Below, piece after piece: positions 47,894 through 58,981 of a DNA stretch of 64,000 nt; within the stretch, counting starts at the first letter, position 1; every line of letters starts with the position of its first letter. A program made the position numbers and the translations under genes. This stretch comes from Dactylonectria macrodidyma. Its lineage: Eukaryota > Ascomycota > Sordariomycetes > Hypocreales > Nectriaceae. The notes below the pieces were generated by a model, which saw only the letters and a program-made list of their open reading frames with translations, did no database searches and had not been told where the DNA came from. The stretch lies in contig JAGMUV010000001.1 in the NCBI GenBank assembly GCA_020744425.1, positions 6,076,001 to 6,140,000 of the forward strand. The letters are read 5' to 3'.

Positions 47894-50281
47894 TCAGATA
47901 AAGGGAGCGTCAAACTCCCAACATAGGCGTTCCCAGTCAACATCCTCGAGATCCATCTTGGAGATGTGCCCTTCTATTTCTTGTTCAGTATGGTGCGGCT
48001 TAGCTAGAGGCATCCCAGCTGGCATTCCCATGGCATCTGCTGGGATCTGGCCCTGTGGAATATAATTGGTGTGGCCGTTTGTTTGTATCGGTTCGTGATG
48101 GCCGCTGACACCTGTCGGAAATGGTATCTTATACTTTTCCATGATATGTCGTAGGATATTCATCCCCCTGGCCACAGTGCTGGACTGCACCTCTGCATTC
48201 TCCAGCGTCCTCCACGCATGCTCGACCTCCTGCTGCCTGCTACCATCGTCTGCCACGTCATTCGTCAGACACAGATCGAAGACGAGAGCGATGGTTGCCA
48301 AGAACAGGCCGTGCATGGCCACGCCCAGCCTCAGCATCATGTGGGCAAAGCCGACCTCTTCCTTGACCAGCTGCTGCACCCGTTGCGTGATGATCCTCGC
48401 GCTTCGTAGGCAGGCCTGCCGCGAGTGTGCGTACGCTGGATCGACTGTACCGCGGGCGAGGTACGGTAAATGAAGACGGCAGCACTGGGAGTAGAGGTAG
48501 AAACTGTACATGTAGCGGTTGATGATGGCAGTGGGTGAGCGCCAAGGGTCGTCTGGCGGTAGCTTCTCGAGTTCCTTGACGTCGATCCTGAAGAAAGGCG
48601 AGGCTTCGTGGGCCATGAAGCGGTCGATTGCTGCGTCCATCTGCAAGACCGTGTCGTATTGTTGAGAAGCTGAACTTGGTTTCGAGAATGTTGTTCGGTC
48701 TGTGAATTCTCGAAATAGTTCCAGAAAGCGGATGCGGTGGAGTGAGTAGGACATGATCGTCGGCTGATCCATGGGCTTGTCCACGATCTCTCGGTCCTCG
48801 TCGAGATCTTCGTCGTTGATGTTGGCGGGCTTCCTTACTGCCATTTGGTTTGGGTTGACCAAGTAAGTGCCTTCTTGTGGGCCAGGAAAACGAGCGAGCA
48901 TCCTAGAAAAAAGTTAGTGCCTAGGGCAAAAGCTTTGGCGATGAATCGAGTGGACGTACCAATCAACACCAACGAGATGCCACCATAGTCTCCTACCGAC
49001 CTCGGCCGTTAACCTAGTCAGAGGCGGATATTTTTGACAGAAAGAGTCTGTGTCGGGATGATCAATGCGATGCAAGCCCAGCTCGCGGGACAGGAAGATG
49101 GCGCGAGCGAGCATAGCTCGCGCAGTTGGAGAGATGCCCTCGAGGTTGAACAGGGTGGTGGTCAGCAGGGTGAGGCCCTGGACACATTCAATGGAACTGT
49201 GGTCGTTGCGCTGACAGATTTCAAGTAGGTTGAAGAGAATCTTGACCCAGATGAGCGTCTGCGAGTTGGCTTCCTTGGAGTCTTGAAACAGCTTCTTTTC
49301 ATCATCATGGGGCGTCCACGAGTACGTGACGATGGCACAAATAGCCAGCAACAAAACCACAGTGCCCACAGGGACTTGAGAGCCCGACTTTAGCGACGCG
49401 TAGAGCTCGGTGACGAGGCGCCGTAGGTGAGGGCCGTGGATGAAGTGGTGCATGGGGCTGATGTCGGCCATGTACTTTTGAACCAAGGCATCAGCCTCGT
49501 CGCGGTTGGGGAGCCAGATGCATCTCGTAGGCTCGGCCGTGAGGGCAATGGATGAGGAGAAGCCGGGGCTTTGAAAGGTGAAGGATGAGAGCTGGGTGAT
49601 GGAGCGGATAGGGCACGCGCGAAAGATGACGTGATCTGAAAAGATGGAGTTCTGAGTTGATGGGTTAGTGGGAATGGGGAAATGTGTGATAAAGCCTTAT
49701 GGAGAATATGGGAGTATAGTTACACTTGTTTTTGATACGATGCAATACTCTTCAACTAGTAAAGCGTTGTTGGTGAGGTCCTGTATCTTGAGAGGCAGTG
49801 GCTGCTGCAGATGGTGAGCCTGCAGATGATGGTGAGGGTGAGTCTGAGGGTGAGTCTGAGTCTGAGTCTGAGTCTGAGCCTGAGCCTGAGACGGGGCTAC
49901 TACTGGTGCGGCAAAGACTGGTGGTGGTGGTGGTGGTGGTGGTGGTGGTGGTGCAAAAGGTGGTGCGGCAAAAGAGGCCATGGGTGGCTGAGCAGCAGCC
50001 AGCTCTGGTACCGACTCCAGCTGCCTGCTCAAGCCCTGCAGCAGGCCCTCGAGCCTCTCCAGGCGGTTCTGGATGTCCGGGTCGCCGGTATTCGGACGAA
50101 CCGGCTTCTTGGCCGGCGCCGGACGAACGGCCGAAGCATCGGAGGTCGCGGCATGCTGAGGCTCCGGGCACGCAACTCCGCGGGATGTGCAGTTGGAGCA
50201 GGGGAACTCGCGATTGCAGCGTAGCTTACGCATGCGGCAGAAGTGACACGAGATTTGACGTTTTCTTTGTTGTCGAGCCAT
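47894..50281 (-). CDS. Zn2Cys6 transcription factor with poly-Pro and Gln/Thr tracts
   Basis: Exons complement(49724..50281), (48960..49651) and (47894..48902) close in phase at 752 residues. The zinc cluster is CHFCRMRKLRCNREFPCSNC, spacing CX2CX6CX5CX2CX6C, about residues 12-38. Downstream a helix (NRLERLEGLLQGLSRQLESV) suits a coiled-coil dimer. A run of 11 prolines and then QTQTQTQTHPQTHPHHH form a low-complexity linker. The middle domain shows ADISPMHHFIHGPHLRRLV, GISPTARAMLARAIFLSRELGLHRID and GRRLWWHLVGVDWMLA, as in fungal-specific TF domains. The start at 50281 gives the shortest leader before the cluster. Nuclear; divergent from a DHA1 MFS gene it may control. Confidence 0.92.
49844..49953. 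repeat. Coding microsatellites (hexamer TCTGAG and trimer GGT)
   Basis: On the plus strand TCTGAG repeats occupy about 49844-49890 and a GGT run about 49920-49953. In the regulator (minus strand) they encode the Gln/Thr and poly-Pro tracts and are expected to be length-variable. Confidence 0.85.
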
Positions 50282-51486
50282 CAGAAAGAAACTTAAGATT
50301 ATAGTGTGGTAACGCGGGTTGGGATGGAGAGAATCGACGCGCCGTCGATTGTGTAAGGTTGGTTGCTTTGAGAGAGAAAAAAGGGAATCCGCAATCGAAG
50401 CAAAAACACAAAGGCACACACCCGTCCCTCCTAGCCTCAAAGTCTCGGCTATGCGGCACCAGCAAATGTCAAAACCTCGCAACGCTGAAAAGGCGTGTGT
50501 TATGCGGGCTGACGTATGAGAGAAAAGCTATCATGTCATGGATAATAGGCCGCAACACCAAGTTCTTCGGTCACCGGGGCATAAATTAGATGGGAAAGTC
50601 CGTTGTTCACAAACAGAGAATGGATTTCCAAGCGGTCATGGGCCGGGATTCACGGAGCTCGGAGACGGACATGGGAGGCCGGCATTCGCTAATCCCGGTT
50701 GCATTGGGGCCAAGCTATTGAATATTGGTGCCAATACCGGCCCAAGAGCCAATGATGGGTCTAAGATATGCCCCACTAAGGTCATCTACGCGTCTCCAAG
50801 ACACATTTGAGACGTGATTCCAGGCTTCCAACACCAAGATAAGGATGAAAAGCGTCCAAACGGAATATATCCCACGATATCTCAGCTAAAAGGGGCTCAA
50901 ATTCTTGGCAGTTCCAGTTCCCATAGATCTCTTCCAATCTGAAATTGCTTTCTCCCCGAATCTTGCCAGATTCCGATCGGAGCTAACCATCCACCTCTCT
51001 TACGTCCGGTGGGGGAGTGCAAAAGTCCGCGGACTTTTGCACTCCCCGCGGGCTTCGGCGTCCTAATACATCTCCTCACCCCGAGCAAGCCAATGGAATG
51101 GCCTCGTTGCCAGCCATGTCTGTTGGACGAGTCGACGTGCAACCAATATGTGTGGGGTTGCATGTCATTCGAGCCTTATTGATTGTAAGCTTTCGGTCTT
51201 GTCTTGATGGCTTTTCCCCGACATTCGGCTGTCAATTGGTCCCGTCTCACGCCTGTCCATGGGATCAGGGGGGATGGATCTGGCATTAGTAGTGGTTGGG
51301 ATGCATATCAGGTCCAGACCCGGCTCTGCTGCACCGCTGTCTGTTCTGAGGCTCTCTGTGGTCAAGCTCCGCGGTGCTTGATGAAGAAATAACGTTGCAG
51401 TTGCGTCAACCACCAAAGATCACCACTCACCAGGGATCACCAACTAGCAACCCACCATTCAGTCGTTTCAACCCAACGCGTCCGCC
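50282..51486. promoter_or_regulatory. Bidirectional promoter of the Zn2Cys6 regulator and DHA1 MFS gene
   Basis: 1.2 kb between divergent starts. Holds a perfect 36-bp palindrome (51012-51047) and an inverted CCAAT pair TATTGGTGCCAATA at 50723-50736, with further CCAAT/ATTGG words nearby. Several CCG/CGG triplets, the half-sites of Zn2Cys6 proteins, occur, including the CCGCGG core of the palindrome. Confidence 0.55.
51012..51047. repeat. Perfect 36-bp palindrome in divergent promoter
   Basis: Two 18-base arms with no spacer: left arm GGGGAGTGCAAAAGTCCG (51012-51029), right arm its exact reverse complement (51030-51047). Centre is CCGCGG. Chance occurrence of an 18-base perfect arm is negligible, so it is either a dimeric-factor site or a recent inverted duplication. 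Confidence 0.9.
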
Positions 51487-53300
51487 ATGATCCTCCTCGA
51501 CGAGATCAAATCCGGCGACACGTACGGCCGCCTGGGAACGGCCAGCACTTCGGCGCCACTTCCCGAACCCGAGCGGAAGGACCGAAGCCTCGACGACGAC
51601 CGAGATCTCGAAGGCAGCGTCACGTCGGTCGAGCTTGAAGCGGCCGCTGCTCCGCAAGATCCCAATATTGTTGACTGGGACGGACCCGATGATCCAGCTA
51701 ATCCGCATAACTGGTCTAGGGCGAGGAAAGGTGGCACTATTGCCCTCGTGTCTGCTATCACCTTTGTTACGTATGTCTCCAACAACACCGGGGATGCTGT
51801 TCCAGGAATCTATGCTCTTCCAGACATCCAAGTCTCTAACCCAAACACAGTCCCCTCGCATCCTCCATCTTCTCGCCTAGCATCGAGCAAGTCATGATCG
51901 AGTTCAACTCCACCGACCAACAACTCGCCTCCTTCATTGTCTCCGTATACCTCCTCGGCTACTGCTTTGGCCCCCTCCTGGTCGCTCCGCTCTCAGAAAT
52001 GTACGGCAAGAACCCCATCTACAACGTCTGCAACGTCCTGTTCGTCGTCTGGAACGTTGCATGCGCGAAAGCTCCAAACATCGGCGCCTTGATCATCTTT
52101 CGCTTCTTCGCCGGCCTTGCGGGTTGCTGCCCTCTCACCCTCGGTGCAGGCTCGTTGGCTGATATCACGTCGCCGGAGCATCGAGCGGCAGCAATGTCTG
52201 GCTGGGTCATGGGGCCGCTTCTTGGTCCTGTTGTCGGACCGATTGGTAAGCAACTCTCTCGTATCGTATTCAGCGCCTGGGACTAATGACCAATTATAGC
52301 TGGTGGATATCTGACGGAAGCAAAGGACTGGCGCTGGTCGTTTTGGGTAGTATCCATGGTTGTGAGTAACTCGTACGGGCTTGTCAAACCACGCTGACAT
52401 TAGCTCTTCCAGGGCGGCTTCATTATAATCATGGGCTTCCTCTTCATGCGCGAGACTGATGCAAAGGCACTCCTCGAACAAAAGGCAAAGAGGCTCCGTA
52501 AAGAGACAGGCAACCCCAAGCTCACGTCTAAGCTCGACACCGGCCTCACGACCAAGGAGCTCTTCCGGGCAGCCACCATCAGGCCGGGCAAGATGCTGCT
52601 GTTTTCGCCCATCATCCTATGTCTATCCCTTTACATGGCCATTGTCTACGGATACCTATACCTGCTCTTCACGGCTATCCCGACGGTGTTCGAGTCGCAA
52701 TACGGCTTCACGACCGGACAAGTCGGCCTCTCCTACCTAGGGTTCGGCATTGGTTCTCTGATCGGTCTGGGCGTCACTGGAGGGACTTCTGACCGCATAT
52801 CTCAGCAACTGACCAAGAAGAATGGCGGCGAGGTGAAACCAGAGTATCGTCTTCCCGTCATGGCCTTGGGCTCCGTCTTTGTTCCAGCGGGCTTGTTCAT
52901 GTTTGGCTGGACTGTTGAGAACCACGACCACTGGGTTTTGCCCATCATCGGGACAGGTTTCGTAGGAATGGGAATGGTTACCGCATTTGTGAGTGTGCTT
53001 CATTTGAGCTTCTTATGAACTACGCAAACTGACTCCATCCAGATGTCAATCTCGGTCTATCTAGTAGACGCATATACCGCACACGCTGTCTCCGCTATTG
53101 CTGCCAGCACCGTTTTCCGCTCTCTTCTGGGAGCACTTCTTCCACTCGCCGGCCGGAAAATGTTCAACGCATTGGGTCTAGGGTGGGGTTCCTCGCTCTT
53201 GGCTTTCATTGCCGTCGTCATGATTCCGATCGCAGGCCTTTTGATCAAGTTTGGCGAGAATATTCGTCACTACATGATCTTCAATATGAAGATCGATTAA
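51487..53300 (+). CDS. MFS multidrug transporter, DHA1 type
   Basis: Exons 51487..51770, 51851..52245, 52300..52361, 52413..52988 and 53043..53300 close in phase at 524 residues with 12 predicted membrane spans. The cytosolic N-terminus (~85 residues) ends DDPANPHNWS, the signature lead-in of fungal DHA1 drug:proton antiporters. Motif A appears as APLSEMYGKNPIY and antiporter motif C as GWVMGPLLGPVVGPI. A long loop after TM6 (RETDAKALLEQKAKRLRKETG) is typical. Probably plasma membrane; substrate unknown. Expression may be coupled to the divergent Zn2Cys6 gene. Confidence 0.94.
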
Positions 53301-54443
53301 CTCTTGAGTGTGCTTGGCGGGAAACTAGTCAACGGCCGAATATAATAGACTTCAGGGACTTTAGAAGGGATCACTTTCATTCACATAAACATTACTCTAC
53401 AGGATTTTGGGCCATAGATTTCCGCTTCTCTCAATTTGGCAAATACAAATGGATCATCACTAGGAATTGGCATGCAGAAACTAATCAGTGTCCATCCAAG
53501 TCTTGGTTCAGCATTTCACATCATCTTACTTTCCGTCTCGTTTGCATGAGGATTGAACTGTAGCAACGCCAATGACCACTGACTAAAAGTCGATCCTTTA
53601 ACCTTGCGGGATGACAAAACCCATACAGTTTAAAAAAACGGCCTTGAGCAAAGATGTCAGTGCCAAAATTTAATGTGGCCTTCTGGATGGATATTCGGGC
53701 CATAAAGACTTGGCGTTTGAAGGTTGTCGATTTGCGCTTTGGTCCGCGTATAGCCCTACGAGTTCCCACAATACAGAGAACTTAGGCAATAAACTTTTTC
53801 AGATGTCAGAATTAACTCGCCAAGACATTTATGCTGTGCGGCGAAGCTCAGCTTTTAGCCAGAAATACCCGTCCCAGCGCAAAGGAAATGTTCCATCTGC
53901 CACCCTTGCTACCCTACAGTTCGCGGTTTGATGCTCTCCACTGTCTGTTTTGTGTGGCACACCCCGGCATCCTTGACAGCGCTAATCTTTTTAAGGCATA
54001 TCTACCTGATTCAACATCCAGTCACCTGAGCTGGAGAAGGAGATTCCCTGTGGCGGGTGAGCCTGCAACTCGACACATCTAGCAATGCACTCGGTCATGA
54101 CTTCAGGTTTTTTGTTCTTCTTGAAACCCTTGAATGGGTCTGCAAGCCATTACATCACTGTGTAGAAGATGATATCAACATGCAACAAGTTGTGGATGCA
54201 AAGATGCCTTCAAGACATGTGATCAATGTTTAAGCCAGCGCTACTTCTATCCGAGTCGATCATATTGGCCAAGATCAGCCAGCTGATAACTCCTCCGACT
54301 TTCTATCCAAAAACAAAAACAAATCCAAATCCTAACAAAAACACCATTCTATCAAGAACAAACCTGTCGCCCTCGTTTTTGTGCGACCGCCCCCGAGTTG
54401 ACTATTTGAAGATAGTCATAGTCGCTGCTATAAGCACTGCCGT
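53301..54443. other. Intergenic region, no supported gene
   Basis: Convergent 3' flanks of the MFS and small secreted protein genes; only short chance frames. Confidence 0.55.
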
Positions 54444-55100
54444 TTACTTGGAGCTGGAAGGAGGAGTCTTCTTCAATGTGAGCAGCACCTTGTCATCGCT
54501 ATCATCGCCCGTGGTATTCCACTGCAGCTTGTAGATGCCGTCCGTGTCCGTCGGGAGGGCATACCAAAGCGACTCCATGTTTCCGTCGGTGCCGGTAACG
54601 AAGATGAAGGTACCGTAGAATGTGAATCCCGTGGTAAGCACGTTTCCGGTTTCGTTGGAGCTGCTGAGGAAGTTGACATCGTGTGACGATGATCCGGCCG
54701 ACGGGACAGAAAAGGTGTAGTTGGACCAGTCTGGGACATCGGAACCATCAAAGACGGTGGTGTTGGGAGAGCCAAGCCAAACGCTGCCGCTGGGTGTGAC
54801 TTTCTTCATGTTAGAATAGAAGCGGATGAGAAAAAGGAGAAGCAACTTACAAACGACAGGAGCAGCCTCGGTGTCATTGGCTAGTTGATAGTCACCGAAG
54901 TATGTACTGCCTATGAGATGTTAGCACAAGATTGAGGCCAACTTGGAGTAAATCATACCTCCAGATGAGAACAGCTGTGCACCGCCAATGCCAGTGCCAT
55001 ATCCGTAAATCTGGAAGGAACTAGACGAGCTCGTCGACTTAGCCGCTGAAACTGCGGACAGCAAAAAAGCCGAAAGGCCGATGGAAGTAGTAGATCTCAT
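54444..55100 (-). CDS. Small secreted protein, 185 aa
   Basis: Exons complement(54959..55100), (54851..54910) and (54444..54799) close in phase at 185 residues. Signal peptide MRSTTSIGLSAFLLSAVSA, then Ser-rich sequence and a Gly-rich IYGYGTGIGG. The mature part is beta-rich, without cysteines that I can see, with repeated NxS/T glycosylation sites (ANDT, SPNTT, SNYT, SNET, WNTT) and short strand motifs (VWLGSPNTTVFDGSDVPDWSNYTF). The third exon uses an AAAG acceptor; using the earlier AG would give an immediate stop. Lacks a GPI signal. It looks like an extracellular wall-associated or effector-like protein; no function assigned. Confidence 0.78.
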
Positions 55101-56934
55101 GTTGGTGGTATTTGTTTAGGTAAAAAGTCAGGGCTTGGTTGAAAAACGTGTTGCTGATGCAGGGTTGGATTGGGATACACCACCTGAAAACAGCGGCTTT
55201 ACTGTAGATTTTAAGAAAGCCATTTCGTTCAATAACAAGTGACGCAAACTCAGCTCTTCCGCCATTGTTTTTTGTGCCTTGAGTTGTCTGAAACAATTCC
55301 TCGTCGCCCCTGAGCATCCAGAACAGGGGGTTGGGGCTAAGCAAAGACGTGGCTGATGTTGCTCGACCCTCCTCCCCTGCTCGCATTGCTGCGGCAGAGC
55401 TAGACGCGCCTCCATTTGCGTGGCTCAAGCGCTCCGTTTAGGGGTAATCGGTAAGGCCGTTCAATTTGCGTGTGATAATGCAAGCCGATGCGGTAGAGCA
55501 CACAACGCAACGTAATGTCAGGGCGCCTATTCCTAGTCTAGCTGTGTCGATCACACAGGTCTAGGCTTTGTGGCCGCATTGGGAAGCAAGGTGTACGTAT
55601 GGCAAAGACTCGAGGTTGCATTCACCCACGCAGACCAACGCGTTGCAATGACAAGATGCTTCATTGTCGGCTTTGGAGATGGGTTGCTAGTTGGGAACAA
55701 TACACCACGGCTATTACACGGCTATTACACGGGAATGCATACCAATAATCTTGCTTCTTACTCTTTGAATCAGCATCAAATTTTACCGGGTAATCAAGTT
55801 CATTACTACTACGTTGTGCGTAAATACTGTCGATATTCGTATGCACATCAAGGTGAGCTCGGTCTCGCATTCATCCAGCCACGCGAGCCCGGCTCATGAT
55901 GCCTAAAATACCAGATAATCGGAACCGCTATTCTACTTCCAGCATCCTTGCCGCCCCCTGCTAGCTCAGCACATGACCCCATCGGTGTCAAAGCTGTGAT
56001 GAACCGAGTCATGGCGTTAGACCCCTGGAATCCACTTTGTGCAGCGGGAAATACACCACGAATGAGGAAACGCGGCATCTTGATACAAGCTTGACAGTGG
56101 GATATCCACTGATCTGAGTGGCCGGCATGACCGCCCACACCTTTAATCACGGCGTGGCTGAGCCGTTCAAAGTCAAAGACAAAGACGATCGCCTCAATAG
56201 GAAAATAAACCTTCCGAATATGATGAATGTTTCAATATCACATCACATTTTGGGTCAACAATGTGACGGCTATACGTCAGCATCGCCAACGCGTCATCAA
56301 GTGGAGTTGATCCCCGCGATTCATCTACCTGAAAGAAGACATTCGCTTCTCGTGGCGTCAGCAATCACCAGGCCCCAAGCCAACCTGATTGCCGCTGTTG
56401 GATCTCGATTGCATGGGTCCGAGTGCCGAGATGTTCTTCAAACGGACAGTGGGCCTTTCCTGGAGCACGCAGCTCATTGTGACCGTGGCGGCCTCTCTCG
56501 AGATCTAGCAACAGGGGACAGAGACCAATCGGAATCGGTTATGCCGCGTTCTAGGCGCTGGTATCGTGGACTCGCAACGGCTCAGCCGCGCCCTACGCAG
56601 ACGAGATGAGATAGCATGTTTGGGGTTGGCGATCAGTAAAGCCGGCTACGTAGCAATTGCTCGTGTCCGTCGGCAGGATGAGACATCGTGCGAGAGTATC
56701 GTACGGGGAATGGCGTGCTGGAAGAGAGGCTGTCTTTCCTTTTGCGTCGAAGAAAGCGTGGCCAAGAAAGACTTAAGAGAGCATGAAAGCGACCTCTTGG
56801 ACGATGCATCACAACATCTTCCATACCATCTTTCCTAACAACCTCATTACAAACCTCCTGCATACGTTGCTGGACGCGTCTTTTCACTCTCTTCAACCTG
56901 CTTTTACAACTCCCTTCATTTCATTATATTAACG
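55101..56934. other. Intergenic region, 1.8 kb, no supported gene
   Basis: Upstream flanks of the small secreted protein (leftward) and laccase (rightward) genes. An exact 11-bp tandem GGCTATTACAC lies at about 55709-55730. The 163-codon frame at 56118-56609 has no ATG at its start and no family likeness. Confidence 0.55.
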
Positions 56935-58693
56935 ATGAGACCCTCTTTCATTTTAGCCTGTACCCTTGCCGGCACATTGTCTTCAGCTGGGCTGGTGATG
57001 AGCCCGCCAGGCTTGTCTCCTCGAGCAACTATCTGCCATGGCAACACGGCATCCACTCGTTCGAAATGGTGCGACCTGTCCATTGACACGGATTACATGA
57101 CGGAGGCTGTCAACACGGGCATCACGCGCGAGTATTGGTTCGACTTGACCGATGTAACCGTCGCCCCTGATGGTGTCTCGAGATCAGCCATGGCCGTTAA
57201 CGGTTCCATCCCTGGCCCTACCATCTTTGCTGACTGGGGAGATACCGTCACCGTCCATGTCACCAACTCCCTGACAACTTCACTCAACGGAACAAGCATC
57301 CACTGGCACGGTATCCGTCAAAACTACACCAACCAGCACGACGGAGTTGTTTCCATCACCCAGTGTCCGCTGGCAGTCAACCAGACGACCACATACACCT
57401 GGAAGGCCACGCAATACGGCTCTTCTTGGTACCACTCTCATTTCGGTCTACAGGCGTGGCAAGGCATCTTTGGCGGCATCGTCATCAACGGTCCTGCCAC
57501 TGCCGACTACGACGAGGACCTGGGCCACGTCTTCCTCAACGATTGGGATCACCAGACGGTCGACGAGCTCTACACAAGTGCCGAGACCAGTGGCCCGCCT
57601 ACCCTTGACAACGGCCTCATCAATGGCACCAACGTGTATGGCGACGATGGCGACTCCACGCAGACTGGATCGCGCTTCAACGTCTCCTTCACTAGTGGCA
57701 CCTCTTATCGTATGCGCCTAGTCAATGCTGCTGTCGATACCCACTGGAAGTTCTCCATTGACAACCACACCATGTTGGTCATTGCTTCTGACCTGGTTCC
57801 CATTGAGCCTTACAACACAACTGTCCTGGATATTGCCATGGGTAAGCGCTACCCCTGTTGCCTGATTATTTACACTAGACTAACACGGCCTAGGACAACG
57901 ATACGACATCATCGTGACTGCAGATCAAGCTGATGTCGCTGATAACTTCTGGATGAGAGCCATTCCTCAGGCAGCTTGCTCTGACAATGACAGCACGGAC
58001 AACATCAAGGGAGTCGTCTACTACGGTGACAGCCCTAGCACCCCGTCAACCACTGCATACACCTACACGGATAGCTGTGATGACGAGACCAACCTCGTTC
58101 CTTACCTTTCCAAGACGGTGTCTTCTGCAGACTGGAACGACTTGGAGCTTGCTTCGGTTAGCAAGAATACGGCCGGTCTTTTCAAGTGGTACCTCAACAG
58201 CACAACCATGCTGGTTGATTGGGAGAACCCTACTCTGCAATCCGTCGTCAATGGCTCGTCCGACTACGAGGACCAAGAAGCCGTCATCGAACTCAGCGAC
58301 GCCAACGTCTGGGTCTACTTTGTCGTTGAAACCACAATGGCGGTTCCCCACCCCATTCATCTCCACGGTCACGACTTCTTCATCCTCGCCCAAGGATCCG
58401 GCACATACTCTTCCTCAGTCACCCTCAACCTGGACAACCCTCCCAGACGCGACACTGCTATGCTCCCTGCCTCTGGGTACTTGGTCATGGCCTGGGAGAC
58501 TGACAACCCCGGCGTGTGGCTGATGCATTGCCACATCGGATGGCACACATCTGAGGGCTTTGCTGTCCAGTTCATTGAGCGCGAGAGCGAAATCGCCGCT
58601 TTGACTGACAGCTCGGATCTGTCGGATGTTTGTGAGGCTTGGGAGTCGTTCCAGGAGGAGTACACTGTTGAGCAAGAAGACTCCGGTGTCTAA
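56935..58693 (+). CDS. Secreted ascomycete laccase (multicopper oxidase)
   Basis: Exons 56935..57841 and 57894..58693 join in phase to 568 residues. Signal peptide MRPSFILACTLAGTLSSAGL. All four copper loops are intact: HWHGIRQ, WYHSHFGLQ, HPIHLHGHDF and HCHIGWHTSEGF (T1 cysteine C515). The residue ten positions after C515 is F525, the non-coordinating axial position; Phe there is typical of higher-potential laccases. The C-terminus ends DSGV, the plug-type tail of ascomycete laccases (DSG[LIV]). Many N-glycosylation sites. Oxidises phenols with reduction of O2 to water; could act in melanin, lignin or phenolic detoxification. Pathway membership cannot be told from the neighbours. Confidence 0.96.
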
Positions 58694-58981
58694 ATGTCGT
58701 GGTAGAAAATTCTCAGATGCTATCGAGGAGGGCATCTCGGGGTGTAGAAAATCATCGACATATTTGCGAAGCGAGCATGGGGATAGATGGCTCGATTGTT
58801 CATGGAGTTGCTTGGAAGAAATGCTTGTATTTGGTCAATTTTAGCGAGCTAGTTACTGAAAATAGATGGAGGTTCACCGTTCCATTTGTACGACCTTTGA
58901 AGTCTGCAGTCTTGATACCAGAAAGCGACGGCCTCCTGCAAAGATACTAAACATAGGTAACGAGGCTGCAAACGGGATACC

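Noticed and set aside
56118..56609. 163-codon frame before the laccase
   Set aside because: Begins at GTG, with no coherent domain and a shuffled composition.
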